Of a DNA stretch of 43,556 nucleotides, positions 1 to 8,252 are shown piece by piece. Numbering within the stretch: position 1 is the first letter of the stretch; each line of letters begins with the position of its first letter. The notes beneath the pieces were generated by a model. It was not told the origin of the DNA. It saw only the letters and a list, made by a program, of their open reading frames with translations, and ran no database searches. A program made the position numbers and the translations under genes. Where the stretch lies: contig JAUXAJ010000005.1 of assembly GCA_030620005.1 (NCBI GenBank), positions 1 through 43,556 on the forward strand, in the 5' to 3' direction. The DNA comes from Promethearchaeota archaeon. GTDB lineage: Archaea > Asgardarchaeota > Lokiarchaeia > Sigynarchaeales > SOKP01.

Positions 1-647
1 GGATCTCCCAGAAATTCTTTATGTTGTCGGCAATAGCAATGTCCAATAGCAATGTCATCAAACTTATTAATTAGTTCCTCGACTTTTTGTGTAGGAATCA
101 CCTTTTGTTCAGGAGCTTCTAATTCTTCATTAACAATGATATTGATTTCATTTCCAGTTTCTCTATTTTCTAATATTGGAACTGTTCGATCAATCGGGGG
201 TAAATTTTTCATTCCCGATATAAACCTATCGTAGTTGGTTTGAATTAGATTTTCCAATTCTTCGTGTAATTTATAAAATAAATCTGACAACTCCATGTTT
301 TTCTCTGATTTCTCAAGTTTTTTCATGAAAGTATATTCAAATTGTCTACCAATTGGCAATAATCGATAAACCATCACCCCATTACGATTTGGTTGATTGA
401 AGATTACTCCTCTTTTTGCTAAGGCATCTGCTTTTTTCAAGATTTCTTCTTCAGTCAGTCCGCTACTTTCTTTCAATTGTTCCATGGTTTGAGAGATGCT
501 TTTCTTAAAAGCCATTACTAAATCTAAGTTGTCTTCTGCTACAGAATGTTTTAAAATGGCCAATAACGTATCGGTTACAGGATATGGAAACCCCCCAGGA
601 ACTCTATTTAAGATATTAGCTGCTTTTTTATATTTATTTTCAGACAT
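1..647 (-). CDS. Winged-helix / 4Fe-4S ferredoxin-like protein (3' end cut by window edge)
   Basis: Translation from the ATG at 647-645 stays open to base 1 (215 codons), so the gene continues beyond the window. The N-terminal part (residues 1 to about 110) is helical and resembles a winged-helix module, with a patch containing LTEEEILKKADALAKRGVI. The segment just before the edge reads AIGHCYCRQHKEFLGDP. That matches the start of the cysteine-rich region in archaeal and anaerobe proteins that combine an N-terminal helix-turn-helix with C-terminal [4Fe-4S] ferredoxin motifs. By family knowledge the missing part should hold one or two CxxCxxCxxxCP motifs. Role is inferred: a cytoplasmic electron-transfer or redox-sensing protein. 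No clear ribosome binding site precedes the start; leaderless translation is possible. Confidence 0.75.
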   Translation of the reverse strand, partial: MSENKYKKAANILNRVPGGFPYPVTDTLLAILKHSVAEDNLDLVMAFKKSISQTMEQLKESSGLTEEEILKKADALAKRGVIFNQPNRNGVMVYRLLPIGRQFEYTFMKKLEKSEKNMELSDLFYKLHEELENLIQTNYDRFISGMKNLPPIDRTVPILENRETGNEINIIVNEELEAPEQKVIPTQKVEELINKFDDIAIGHCYCRQHKEFLGD

Positions 648-906
648 GTTTTCTCAATGATTAATTTTTTTAAGTGTTTTAACTTTTTTTTAGAATTTTA
701 AAAACCTTATAAAATTTCTTGTCGTTCTTGTTTTAATATTTTAAATCTATTCCATTTAAAACCCAAAATATGTGATTGTTTCATCTCTCTTGGTCATCTC
801 TCTTTGATAATCTTGCAAATCTTAAAAAAAAAAATTAGAAAATTTATAATAGTAGTTTTTGGAAAATAATAATGATTAAAAAATTATTAACTAAAAATTT
901 AATATC

Positions 907-935
907 TATATAAAACTACTAATCAAGAACTGAGG
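907..935 (+). promoter_or_regulatory. TATA box and ribosome binding site for the 947-2494 cluster
   Basis: A TATA-box-like TATATAAAA lies at 907-915 and GAGGA at 932-936, upstream of the ATG at 947. The spacing fits an archaeal promoter with a short leader. Bases 648-906 are very AT-rich and show no other gene. Confidence 0.5.
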
Positions 936-946
936 AATATATTATC

Positions 947-1321
947 ATGTCAATTGTTTGGGATACATTAGAAGAACTTCAAAATAACAACGATATTGAA
1001 GTTGTACCCACTGAAGTCATGACCTTAATTGCAGCACTTTCTATTATTGTTGTGCTATTTTATTTGAAGAAGAAATATCCAAAATTTACCAAAAAAGGTT
1101 TTATAGAGTTCATTATTGGTGTTATTATTTTTACGAGTCATTTTCTATTCGATCTACTCGATACATTAGTGACAAAGAAGATCGAGGGGGAAACGACCCT
1201 AGCATATCAAGTATTTGACATTCTTGATGCAACTTTTGCTTTTATTGGATTGTTCATCATTGGATACGCTTTTTTAAGAATCGCTCAATATGGCATGGAA
1301 ATATGGGAGGGAGAGAAATAA
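947..1321 (+). CDS. Small membrane protein, three predicted transmembrane helices (paralogue of the next gene)
   Basis: A 124-residue protein. Hydrophobic helices lie near residues 23-41 (LIAALSIIVVLFYL), 54-72 and 92-112, with a charged C-terminal tail. I do not recognise a named family. It resembles the following gene in length, helix placement and the loop pattern KKGF followed by a hydrophobic stretch and FLFDLLDT (FMDFFTE in the neighbour), so the two look like a tandem duplication. Its stop overlaps the next start by one base (TAATG), showing translational coupling. The neighbouring longin-V4R gene suggests, by inference only, a membrane-linked sensing or signalling role. Confidence 0.75.
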   Translation: MSIVWDTLEELQNNNDIEVVPTEVMTLIAALSIIVVLFYLKKKYPKFTKKGFIEFIIGVIIFTSHFLFDLLDTLVTKKIEGETTLAYQVFDILDATFAFIGLFIIGYAFLRIAQYGMEIWEGEK

Positions 1322-1662
1322 TGGCGTTTTTAGCACCATCTGATATAAATGTACAGGATGCCTTTCTTGAGGCAATGTCCATTGTTGCTTATATCTTTTT
1401 ACTTATCATGATTTTTTATGCACGAAAGAAAAACAAAATTTTCGCATCGAAAGGTTTTCCGGTCATGATCTTTGCTGTCTTGCTAGGAGTCTTATCTGCG
1501 TTCATGGATTTTTTTACTGAATTGTACTGGTTTGACGAGATTGAGCACTATAGGATATTTAAATCTATAATGTCAAGCCTTCAAATTGCAAGCTTGTTAA
1601 TCTTTGCTCTCTCATTGGTGTTAGTATTCCGCTTTACAAAGTTCATGATGGGCGAGGAGTAA
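1321..1662 (+). CDS. Small membrane protein, three predicted transmembrane helices (tandem paralogue)
   Basis: A 113-residue protein starting at the ATG that overlaps the previous stop (TAATG). I prefer this start to the upstream in-frame ATG-like codon at 1303 because GGGAGGGAG at 1305-1313 is a good ribosome binding site for 1321 and lies inside the longer version. Three hydrophobic helices lie near residues 15-33, 47-67 and 83-105. Layout and local motifs match the preceding protein, although overall identity is low. The family and function are unknown. It is very likely co-transcribed with its paralogue and possibly with the longin-V4R gene 34 bases downstream. Confidence 0.75.
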   Translation: MAFLAPSDINVQDAFLEAMSIVAYIFLLIMIFYARKKNKIFASKGFPVMIFAVLLGVLSAFMDFFTELYWFDEIEHYRIFKSIMSSLQIASLLIFALSLVLVFRFTKFMMGEE

Positions 1663-1696
1663 AAAAGCACCCATCTTTCAAGGACGAGGTTTGGTA

Positions 1697-2494
1697 ATGT
1701 TACTTGAGATATTCATAATTGTAAAGGAAAATTCAACGCTCTTGTTGCGTAGGGCATTTACAAAAAAAAAAATTGATGTAGATGGTCAACTTTTTAGCGG
1801 TTTAATTTCTGCAATTTCAATGTTTTTTTCAGAATTAAAAATGGGTCAAATTAACAATTTTGAAATAGGAGCTAATAGGGTCTCGATTTCTCCTTACGAA
1901 GGAATAGTGGTTGTAGGAGTGGTTGAAAAACAAAAAGAAGCTCAATTTATCCAAAATTCCTTGAAGAAAATCGGAGAGAACTTCTGGCTTGAATTTAAAG
2001 GAATACTGTCTGACTGGAATGGAGAAATAAGCGTGTATAAATCTTATACTTCAAAGATAGACAACATTGTCTATTCTGAGTTTGCTAAAAGTTATATTTC
2101 AAAAAATTTTCCTAAAAATATGATTGGGGTTGTACGACAATTCCAAAACATATTTGAGAAACATATTGTGCACTATATCGGTTCAGAAGTAGGAAAAGAA
2201 CGAAGTGAGATCATGAAAACTTCAAAAATTTTTAAGAAAAAGCTTAGTAAAGAGTTAGATTTATTTTCTATAAATAAAATCACGGAACGCTCTGAAACCG
2301 AATTTATTATCGAAGTCCAAATGTGTCCTTTTTGTAGAAAAATAAAAAATATGGAATTTAATTGCGATTTTTTCGCTGGATTTATAGAGGGATTCGCCAT
2401 GCAAGGTCTCCCGGAAAAAAAAATAGAAGTTCTGGAATCAGAATGCATTGCTCATGGCAATAAAGCTTGTAAATTTAATTTATCCGCAAAGTAA
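1697..2494 (+). CDS. Longin-like domain fused to a V4R (4-vinyl reductase-type) domain
   Basis: A 265-residue soluble protein. The start is the ATG at 1697, not the in-frame TTG at 1691, because GAGGT at 1686-1690 is six bases from the ATG and abuts the TTG. Residues 1 to about 105 show the beta-strand/helix pattern of a longin-like fold: IFIIVKENSTLLLRRAF at the N-terminus, then a strand pair ending in GIVVVGVVEK. The C-terminal half resembles V4R domains, which bind small hydrophobic ligands or metal: CPFCRKI, then a helix GFIEGFAMQGL, and the hallmark ECIAHGNKACKF with its two cysteines near residues 252 and 260. Inference: a small-molecule sensor attached to a trafficking-type adaptor fold. 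Longin domains are typical of Asgard archaea. Confidence 0.7.
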   Translation: MLLEIFIIVKENSTLLLRRAFTKKKIDVDGQLFSGLISAISMFFSELKMGQINNFEIGANRVSISPYEGIVVVGVVEKQKEAQFIQNSLKKIGENFWLEFKGILSDWNGEISVYKSYTSKIDNIVYSEFAKSYISKNFPKNMIGVVRQFQNIFEKHIVHYIGSEVGKERSEIMKTSKIFKKKLSKELDLFSINKITERSETEFIIEVQMCPFCRKIKNMEFNCDFFAGFIEGFAMQGLPEKKIEVLESECIAHGNKACKFNLSAK

Positions 2495-2641
2495 TCCTTT
2501 CCTTTTTCCTTTTTACTCCTAAATTTAATTATAACTAGCTGAAAACAATAAATATCTACTTTCATTTCATAATACTACATTAAAAATTGAAATTTAAAGG
2601 TTTGATTAATAATAATAAAAAAATTGAAATTGTGAATTTGT

Positions 2642-3922
2642 ATGGAATTGAAAGAAGTTTGGTTGATTGACTATGCTCGTACTGCGTTTTCGCGCTCTAG
2701 ACCAAAACAACCTGAAAGAGATGTTTTTGGTGAATTAAGAGGAGACGATTTACTTGCCGAATTATTGATAAGATTTTTTGAAGAAAAATTGGCAGATAAG
2801 GGGATAGAAAAGAGTCATGTTGACGAGGTATCTGTAGGTACAGCGACGGGATTCTACGAGAATTGGACTTATGGGGGTCGAATACCTCTCTTTTTGGCTA
2901 AGTTTCCGTTTGAAGTTCCATCGTTTTCAATAGATAGACAATGTGGTTCTGCGGGTTCTGGGATGCATGTAGGAATCATGGAAATAATGACAGGAAATAG
3001 CAAGACCGTATTAGCTACAGGCTTTGAACACATGACTAGAAATCGTGGTGCTAAATGGACAAAGCCCAATTTATCAATGACGGATCGTAAAAGTAAGTTT
3101 TATTACCCGGAATTAGACATGATAACTGCTTTTAACATGCTTCAAACTGCTCAAAAATTGTACGAAGAAGAAGTGCCTACATTTACTAAGGAAGATCTAG
3201 ATAAGTTTGGAGTCCGAAGTCACAATTTGACGGTAAAAAATCAAGAGAGCGGTTGGTTTAAAGGTGAGATTATTCCCATTGAAGGTCACGTGGAAGGAAA
3301 AATTGAAGAGAAAATGATTGTTGACAGGGACATGAATGCAAGGAAATCGGTTTTAGAAAAAGTATCTCAATTACCACGATTATCAAGACCTTTCTTTTTG
3401 AAAAAAAATGGGGGGAGAAAGGGATATATTGAGAGAGAAAGCACTAAAGAGGGAGTTATAACAGTTGGAAACTCTTCTCCTTTAAATGCAGGTGCAACTG
3501 CAGCATTATTAATGGAAGCAGGAGAAGCAAAACAAAGAGGGATAAAACCCATGGCTCGAATCGTTTCAATGGGCTGGGCTGGCTGTGATCCGTCCGTAAT
3601 GGGACGTGGTCCTGTTCCTGCTACCCAAAAAGCTCTAGAGCACGCGGGTTTAAAAGCCAATGATATTGATTATTGGGAAATCAATGAAGCTTTTTGCATT
3701 GTCGCATTAAATTGCATGGATAAATTCAACATTCCCGAAGAAAAAGTAAACATCATGGGAGGCTCCACGGCTATAGGTCATCCATTAGGGGCAACAATGG
3801 TAAGACTACCAGGAACTTTAGCTAGAATTTTGAAAGATAAAAAGGCTAAGTATGGTTGCGCTAATGCTTGTTGTGGTGGTGGTCAAGGTGTTGCGGTTAT
3901 TATTGAGAACCTCGAAGCGTGA
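2642..3922 (+). CDS. Thiolase (acetyl-CoA C-acyltransferase family)
   Basis: A 426-residue, full-length type I thiolase. Catalytic features are all visible: the nucleophilic Cys101 in DRQCGSAGSGM, the NEAF motif at 348-351, the GHPLGATM block with His380, and CCGGGQG with the acid/base Cys410. The enzyme cleaves 3-ketoacyl-CoA with CoA, or condenses two acyl-CoAs. Length and the ordered motifs fit degradative FadA-type or acetoacetyl-CoA thiolases; the exact chain length cannot be told from sequence. There is no Shine-Dalgarno before the ATG, and AT-rich DNA about 25-35 bases upstream fits a leaderless archaeal transcript. No other beta-oxidation gene lies beside it. Confidence 0.93.
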   Translation: MELKEVWLIDYARTAFSRSRPKQPERDVFGELRGDDLLAELLIRFFEEKLADKGIEKSHVDEVSVGTATGFYENWTYGGRIPLFLAKFPFEVPSFSIDRQCGSAGSGMHVGIMEIMTGNSKTVLATGFEHMTRNRGAKWTKPNLSMTDRKSKFYYPELDMITAFNMLQTAQKLYEEEVPTFTKEDLDKFGVRSHNLTVKNQESGWFKGEIIPIEGHVEGKIEEKMIVDRDMNARKSVLEKVSQLPRLSRPFFLKKNGGRKGYIERESTKEGVITVGNSSPLNAGATAALLMEAGEAKQRGIKPMARIVSMGWAGCDPSVMGRGPVPATQKALEHAGLKANDIDYWEINEAFCIVALNCMDKFNIPEEKVNIMGGSTAIGHPLGATMVRLPGTLARILKDKKAKYGCANACCGGGQGVAVIIENLEA

Positions 3923-4067
3923 TTTAGTTAAACCGTTTTTTAAAACCTGGACATTTCTAGACAAGTATCAAAAATTCCAGATATCCTTATTTGTTTAAAT
4001 GATCGCGAAGGATTCTTTCACGAATTAAATTCAAAAGTCTTTTTTTTTTAGAATAATTGTATAAGAT

Positions 4068-4994
4068 ATGGAAATAGTCTTTTTTTTAGGGGGATTTATT
4101 ACTGTAGTAATCATTTTTTTTTCAATTTCAAATGTAGTTTCAAGTAATAACTTGCGAGGTAAAATCCCTGATGAGTGTTTCAATTATAAACGAAAGTCTG
4201 ATATTTTACCCGAAAATGGTTACTTTTTTGACCCACATTCGCATACAACTGCAAGCGATGGTTGGATGACCCCTGAACAATGCATTAAATGGCATGCTGC
4301 AAATGGATTTCATGCGTTTGCTTTAACTGACCATAATACTGGTAAAAATAACAAACCAATCATGAAACTACAAGAAAAATATCCCGAAATTCTAATTATT
4401 CCGGGTTTTGAATGGACAACAATGAGAATTCATTTAAATTTCTTGGGAATTGAAGATTTTCCCGGAAAAATTCCCTTGAATCCCAATAACGAAAAAATTA
4501 AATCCGTAATTGAACAAGCAAAGGATATGGGCGCGATTGTTCAAGTAGACCACATAACTTGGACTGTAAATCAAAGAGGGCATAGAAGAGGTAAATATAC
4601 GCATCCTACTAGAACTCAATTACTAGATTGGGGTGTGGATGGTTTTGAAATTAACAACGAGGTTCGATGGTTCGATAGTAAAACAATTCATTTTATAGAA
4701 AAACTAAAAGAAAATAACCAATTGCCAAGACCAATCTTTTTATCATCGGGTACGGATGTTCATAATCCAATTAAAGAATGGGTAACTGGTTGGACGGAAA
4801 TTCTTTTAACCCCCAATGAACGAAAAAATCCTGATTGGAATAGCTTAAAAAAAGCATTACTCGAAGGAAGAACGCGAGTTTGGATGGATCACGATTATTA
4901 CGAGACTCATGAATTTAAACAACTAAAATTAAGCAAGAAATTAAAAAAAAAAAAAAAGTTAATTTTTTATTGGTCACTACCATATTTTTTGTAA
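4068..4994 (+). CDS. PHP-domain metal-dependent phosphoesterase with N-terminal membrane anchor
   Basis: A 308-residue protein. Residues 3-22 form one transmembrane helix, probably an anchor. From residue 52 on the PHP fold is clear: H57 and H59 in DPHSHTTASDG with D64, D88/H89 in ALTDHNT, E115 in PGFEW, H122, H162 in VDHITW, and D230/H232 in GTDVH. These are the usual trinuclear metal ligands. PHP enzymes hydrolyse phosphoesters; the substrate is unknown. The last codons run through 15 consecutive A residues (4945-4959) into a hydrophobic tail that overlaps the convergent permease gene by 28 bases. One base less in that tract would end the protein at once, so the C-terminus is uncertain. Confidence 0.85.
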   Translation: MEIVFFLGGFITVVIIFFSISNVVSSNNLRGKIPDECFNYKRKSDILPENGYFFDPHSHTTASDGWMTPEQCIKWHAANGFHAFALTDHNTGKNNKPIMKLQEKYPEILIIPGFEWTTMRIHLNFLGIEDFPGKIPLNPNNEKIKSVIEQAKDMGAIVQVDHITWTVNQRGHRRGKYTHPTRTQLLDWGVDGFEINNEVRWFDSKTIHFIEKLKENNQLPRPIFLSSGTDVHNPIKEWVTGWTEILLTPNERKNPDWNSLKKALLEGRTRVWMDHDYYETHEFKQLKLSKKLKKKKKLIFYWSLPYFL

Positions 4995-6148
4995 AGCCAT
5001 ACACCAAGTAATAAAATTACGACACTCACAATTGAAATGACAACAAAATCAATAATGAGGGTTTGATAAATTGATTGTTCTATAGCACCCCGTAAGAAAA
5101 TTGATGTTAACGCATCCGTTACATAATAACTTGGAAGAAACATCCCTACTATTCGAGAAAATTCTCCCATTGAAATAAAGGTTCCAAAAAACATCTGAGG
5201 CATTATGAAAGCGAACGAGATTCCCGTTGCTGCACCTGGTGATTTTGATATTGCGGCTGTAACGAGTCCCAATCCAATAGAGCATAGAGAAAAGATTATC
5301 ATGAGGATAAATGCCAATATCACACCTATCACTCCACCAAGAGGACGATAACCCACGACATATGCCAATCCTAAAACCACTACCACTTGTATGACAGCTA
5401 CTAACATGTTTGATATGATATGACTTCCTATGAATTCACCTGACGATGTTGGAGTAGTATTTATTCTTTTTAATAACCCTTGCTCCCGCTCATCTGTAAA
5501 AGATTGAGCTAGACTCATTATGATGTAAATACCTGCCATTGCGAATAAACCAGGAGCCATGTAATCGAATTGACTGAGGTTTTTAGATTCAACCAATTCA
5601 GGACTTCCTATTGACACGGGTAAATCAACTGATGTGTCAGCATCCGTTAATGTTAACATTGTTTCAATGAGGGCTTGTTCAATTACGGGTGGAATAACGG
5701 CACGAGCGAACTGATCTCCTTGGTCCACATACAGTTCTACTTCGGTTCTTATCCATTTATCCTTGTTGCTTGAATAATATAAGGATCTACAGCTTACGCC
5801 AAAATCTTCTGGAATTATAAGAATTGCGTCAAGAAAACCTTGCACTAAATCAAGTTGAGCAGTTTCTTGGTCCGTATAATTTTTAAAACTAAAGACTCCT
5901 GTTTGAGCAATATTTGTAACAAATTCCTCGGACCACCCGGGATATCTACCAGATTCGTTCAAATTGATGATACATAAATCGTATTTTTGTTCACCGGTTT
6001 CTATTGAACCAAAAGCTAGTCCAAACGACAAAGTCAGGATCGCAGGGAATAAGATCATTAAAAATAGCTGGGCAGGTTCTCTAACCAACTTTTTAAATTC
6101 CATTTTTACGAGTGCAAATACTCTTTGTAAGTTGAATTGTAGTTTAAT
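4967..6148 (-). CDS. ABC-2 type transporter permease (probable ATT start at 6148; first ATG is 6103)
   Basis: The canonical ATG at 6103 gives 378 residues; the ATT at 6148 gives 393. The first membrane helix (LILFPAILTLSFGLAFG region) is followed by a long extracytoplasmic loop. Five C-terminal helices then form the ABC2 membrane domain, with the family-typical SLAQSFTDEREQGLLKRI before the first of them. This is the layout of DrrB/YhfE-type exporters. I extend the start because the 15 codons upstream of the ATG encode LQRVFALVK, which joins MEFKKLVREP to complete the conserved cytoplasmic N-terminus of this family, and because GAGGTG sits seven bases before the ATT, inside the last codons of the ATPase gene. 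Last gene of the PadR operon; works with the ATPase next to it. The substrate is unknown. Confidence 0.87.
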   Translation of the reverse strand: MKLQFNLQRVFALVKMEFKKLVREPAQLFLMILFPAILTLSFGLAFGSIETGEQKYDLCIINLNESGRYPGWSEEFVTNIAQTGVFSFKNYTDQETAQLDLVQGFLDAILIIPEDFGVSCRSLYYSSNKDKWIRTEVELYVDQGDQFARAVIPPVIEQALIETMLTLTDADTSVDLPVSIGSPELVESKNLSQFDYMAPGLFAMAGIYIIMSLAQSFTDEREQGLLKRINTTPTSSGEFIGSHIISNMLVAVIQVVVVLGLAYVVGYRPLGGVIGVILAFILMIIFSLCSIGLGLVTAAISKSPGAATGISFAFIMPQMFFGTFISMGEFSRIVGMFLPSYYVTDALTSIFLRGAIEQSIYQTLIIDFVVISIVSVVILLLGVWLYKKYGSDQ

Positions 6149-6149
6149 T

Positions 6150-6908
6150 TTATATCACCTCATCTCTTATTTTTCTTCCAGTGATTTTCATGAATACACC
6201 CTCTAAATCTTCAGCGTTGTATTTCTCCTTTAACTCTTTAGGGGTTCCTAACGCGATTATTTTTCCATTATCGATAATTCCAACTTTATCGCTAAGTTTT
6301 TCCGCTTCCTCAAGATAATGAGTTGTCAATACGATTGTTTTACCTTGTTTTTTAAGATCTGCGATGAAATTCCAGGTCGTCCGACGATATTTCGCATCCA
6401 TCCCTACTGTAGGTTCGTCAAGAAAAATTATTTGAGGATCGCTGATTAAAGCAACGATTAAGTTCAGTCGACGAATCATACCACCGCTATAACCTTTTGT
6501 TTTTCTTTTACTGGCTTCTGATAAACCAACCAAATCTAAAAGATCCTCTACTCGCTCTTTTATTAAGTCTTTTGGCATCGTATACAAGTTTCCAAATAGT
6601 TCAAGGTTTTCTCGTGCGTCAAGAAATTTAAATACTGCTGGCTCTTGTGGACATACGCCTATGATTTTCCTAATCTTCATGATGTTTTGTCTTATATCAA
6701 AACCTTCTATGAAAGCATTTCCGTCAGTAGGTTCTAACAATCCGCAAAGCATGTTTATTGTTGTGCTCTTGCCAGCACCATTAGGACCTAATAAACAAAA
6801 AGTGGTCCCTCTTTCTATTTCAAGGCTTATTCTATTTACAGCTTTAATACCATTGAAAGTTTTAAAAAGATCTTCAATTATTATCGCATTTTTTTGTTCC
6901 ATGGTCAT
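6150..6908 (-). CDS. ABC transporter ATP-binding protein
   Basis: A 252-residue nucleotide-binding subunit. It carries Walker A GPNGAGKST, a Q-loop (CPQEPAVF), the signature YSGGM, Walker B IIFLDEPTVGMD and an H-loop at LTTHYLEEAE. The C-terminal GTPKELKEKY segment is typical of the drug- and lipid-type exporter ATPases that pair with ABC-2 permeases. The start at 6908 has GGTGAT three bases upstream. Its last codons (GAG GTG ATA) double as the ribosome binding site for the permease. It hydrolyses ATP in the cytoplasm to power the permease encoded next to it, and belongs to the PadR-controlled operon. Confidence 0.95.
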   Translation of the reverse strand: MTMEQKNAIIIEDLFKTFNGIKAVNRISLEIERGTTFCLLGPNGAGKSTTINMLCGLLEPTDGNAFIEGFDIRQNIMKIRKIIGVCPQEPAVFKFLDARENLELFGNLYTMPKDLIKERVEDLLDLVGLSEASKRKTKGYSGGMIRRLNLIVALISDPQIIFLDEPTVGMDAKYRRTTWNFIADLKKQGKTIVLTTHYLEEAEKLSDKVGIIDNGKIIALGTPKELKEKYNAEDLEGVFMKITGRKIRDEVI

Positions 6909-6931
6909 GTTATCACCTTAATTTTAATTAT

Positions 6932-7600
6932 TTATTCTAATTCTTCACCACATTTTAAGCAAAATTTAGAATTTCCTGGCAGATGTTCATTACAATTGGG
7001 ACATTGTTTTTCAAGGAATTCCCCCGGGGCAATTATGAAAAATACAGTAAATACGATCAGCAATATTCCATAGATCATTAAAACTAACCTCCCAATGCTG
7101 AGAAATTCGATCATTGGAAGTAAGCTCCAAGTGTCTAAAAGCCACAATTCTAAAACTAATACAGGAAAAAAAATCCATCCATATATTATATTGAATCGTT
7201 TATCAAGTATTCGTTCAATTATGAATCTTTTCCATAATGCAAACCCACCTTCAGCAGTTATAACTATTAAGAAATACGAGATTGATGCTGAATGTCCGAA
7301 AATAGGGTACAGTAGAAAAATATCGACCATCATCAGGATAATACCCCCTATTAAAAGACCTGAATAATTCATGAGCATTTTTTTAATCGATGTGTCTTTA
7401 GTTGGAATTCCAAGTTCTTTTATTGAATTCTTAACGATCTCCACTTCCGATAACATTCCTCCTTGGTCTTCAATAGCGTCTGAAATATGTGCCTTGATCA
7501 TTTCAATCCGAGCTTTTATTTCATTTCTTGTCAAATTATCTAAACTTCTCTTTACTTTTATCAGGTATTTATTCATGAGCATTTCTGCTTCTTTTTCCAT
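6932..7600 (-). CDS. HAAS-type (DUF1700-like) membrane protein with C-terminal zinc ribbon
   Basis: A 222-residue protein. Residues 1-70 form a helical domain (LDNLTRNEIKARIEMIKAHI ... EIVKNSIKELGIP) of the kind called HAAS or DUF1700, which in many bacteria and archaea is encoded next to PadR regulators. Four hydrophobic helices follow (about 80-100, 103-122, 140-157 and 166-190). The C-terminus is a zinc ribbon, CPNCNEHLPGNSKFCLKCG. The gene starts six bases after padR, with GAGGTG overlapping the padR stop. Inferred role: a membrane partner that senses envelope state together with PadR and the ABC exporter. The zinc ribbon on a HAAS protein appears archaeal in style. Confidence 0.75.
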   Translation of the reverse strand: MEKEAEMLMNKYLIKVKRSLDNLTRNEIKARIEMIKAHISDAIEDQGGMLSEVEIVKNSIKELGIPTKDTSIKKMLMNYSGLLIGGIILMMVDIFLLYPIFGHSASISYFLIVITAEGGFALWKRFIIERILDKRFNIIYGWIFFPVLVLELWLLDTWSLLPMIEFLSIGRLVLMIYGILLIVFTVFFIIAPGEFLEKQCPNCNEHLPGNSKFCLKCGEELE

Positions 7601-7605
7601 TTAAT

Positions 7606-7968
7606 TTACACCTCTTTTTCTATAAAAAGATTAAATTTTTTATTCATTTGTATCCATTTGTTTCTTAATTCATTAAGAACACTTTTACCTATTGTAGTTA
7701 TTTTGAAGAATTTTTTTGGTTTGTTATCTATTGTAATCCAAATCGATTCAATTAATTTGTTATTTTCTAGTCTTCTAAGTATTGGATACACAGTATTTCC
7801 ATCTGTATCTATGCCTCCTTCTTTTAAATCCTTAATTAGGTTATAGCCATATATGTCTTCATCTTTCTTCTCGATAAATGATAAAATTGCAAGCTCTAGC
7901 GTTCCTTTTCTCAATTGTCTCATCCAGTTTTCAATTAATTTTCCAATTGAATCGATTTTTTTTGACAT
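7606..7968 (-). CDS. PadR-family transcriptional regulator
   Basis: A 120-residue winged-helix protein. The start is taken at the ATG at 7968 (MSKKIDSIGK), preceded by AAGGTTAT; a longer reading from 8007 would run through the operator region. The PadR core is clear: LRKGTLELAILSFIEKKDEDIYGYNLIKDL, the recognition helix region and wing GNTVYPILRRLENNKLI, and KFFKITTIGKSVLNEL. PadR proteins repress operons, often ones encoding exporters, and are released by small ligands. It heads the operon with the HAAS protein and the ABC exporter and probably controls its own transcription through the palindrome just upstream. Confidence 0.92.
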   Translation of the reverse strand: MSKKIDSIGKLIENWMRQLRKGTLELAILSFIEKKDEDIYGYNLIKDLKEGGIDTDGNTVYPILRRLENNKLIESIWITIDNKPKKFFKITTIGKSVLNELRNKWIQMNKKFNLFIEKEV

Positions 7969-7995
7969 GTTATAACCTTTTTTATACAAAAACAA

Positions 7996-8040
7996 TGTGC
8001 ATAGCACACTATATTTATATTATAGTATATATTGCACACT
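7996..8040 (-). promoter_or_regulatory. Probable PadR operator and promoter
   Basis: A palindrome TGTGC-ATA-GCACA lies at 7996-8008. Its half GCACACT at 8004-8010 is repeated at 8034-8040, exactly 30 bases (about three helical turns) away. Between them is very AT-rich DNA (TATATTTATATTATAG) that could be the TATA element for the leftward padR operon. The layout suits a dimeric repressor bound to the same helix face. That PadR is the binder is inferred from position. Confidence 0.55.
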
Positions 8041-8252
8041 ATTTAAATTTTTTGTAATCCATTTTTTATTAATTAATTGAAAAAAACACTATTTTACTTT
8101 CAAAAACCCCCAAAAGGTTTAAATATTAACTTTAATATCTTATAATTATATTTAATTACATATAATTGTTACAGCCTTTGATATAATTAAATATAATTAT
8201 TCATCATTAAAAAGAAAAAAATTAATTAAATATTTTGGAGTCTTGAAAAAAT

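Noticed and set aside
2173..2448. Minus-strand 91-codon ORF inside the longin-V4R gene
   Set aside because: It is the antisense of a well-supported coding region and shows no domain of its own.
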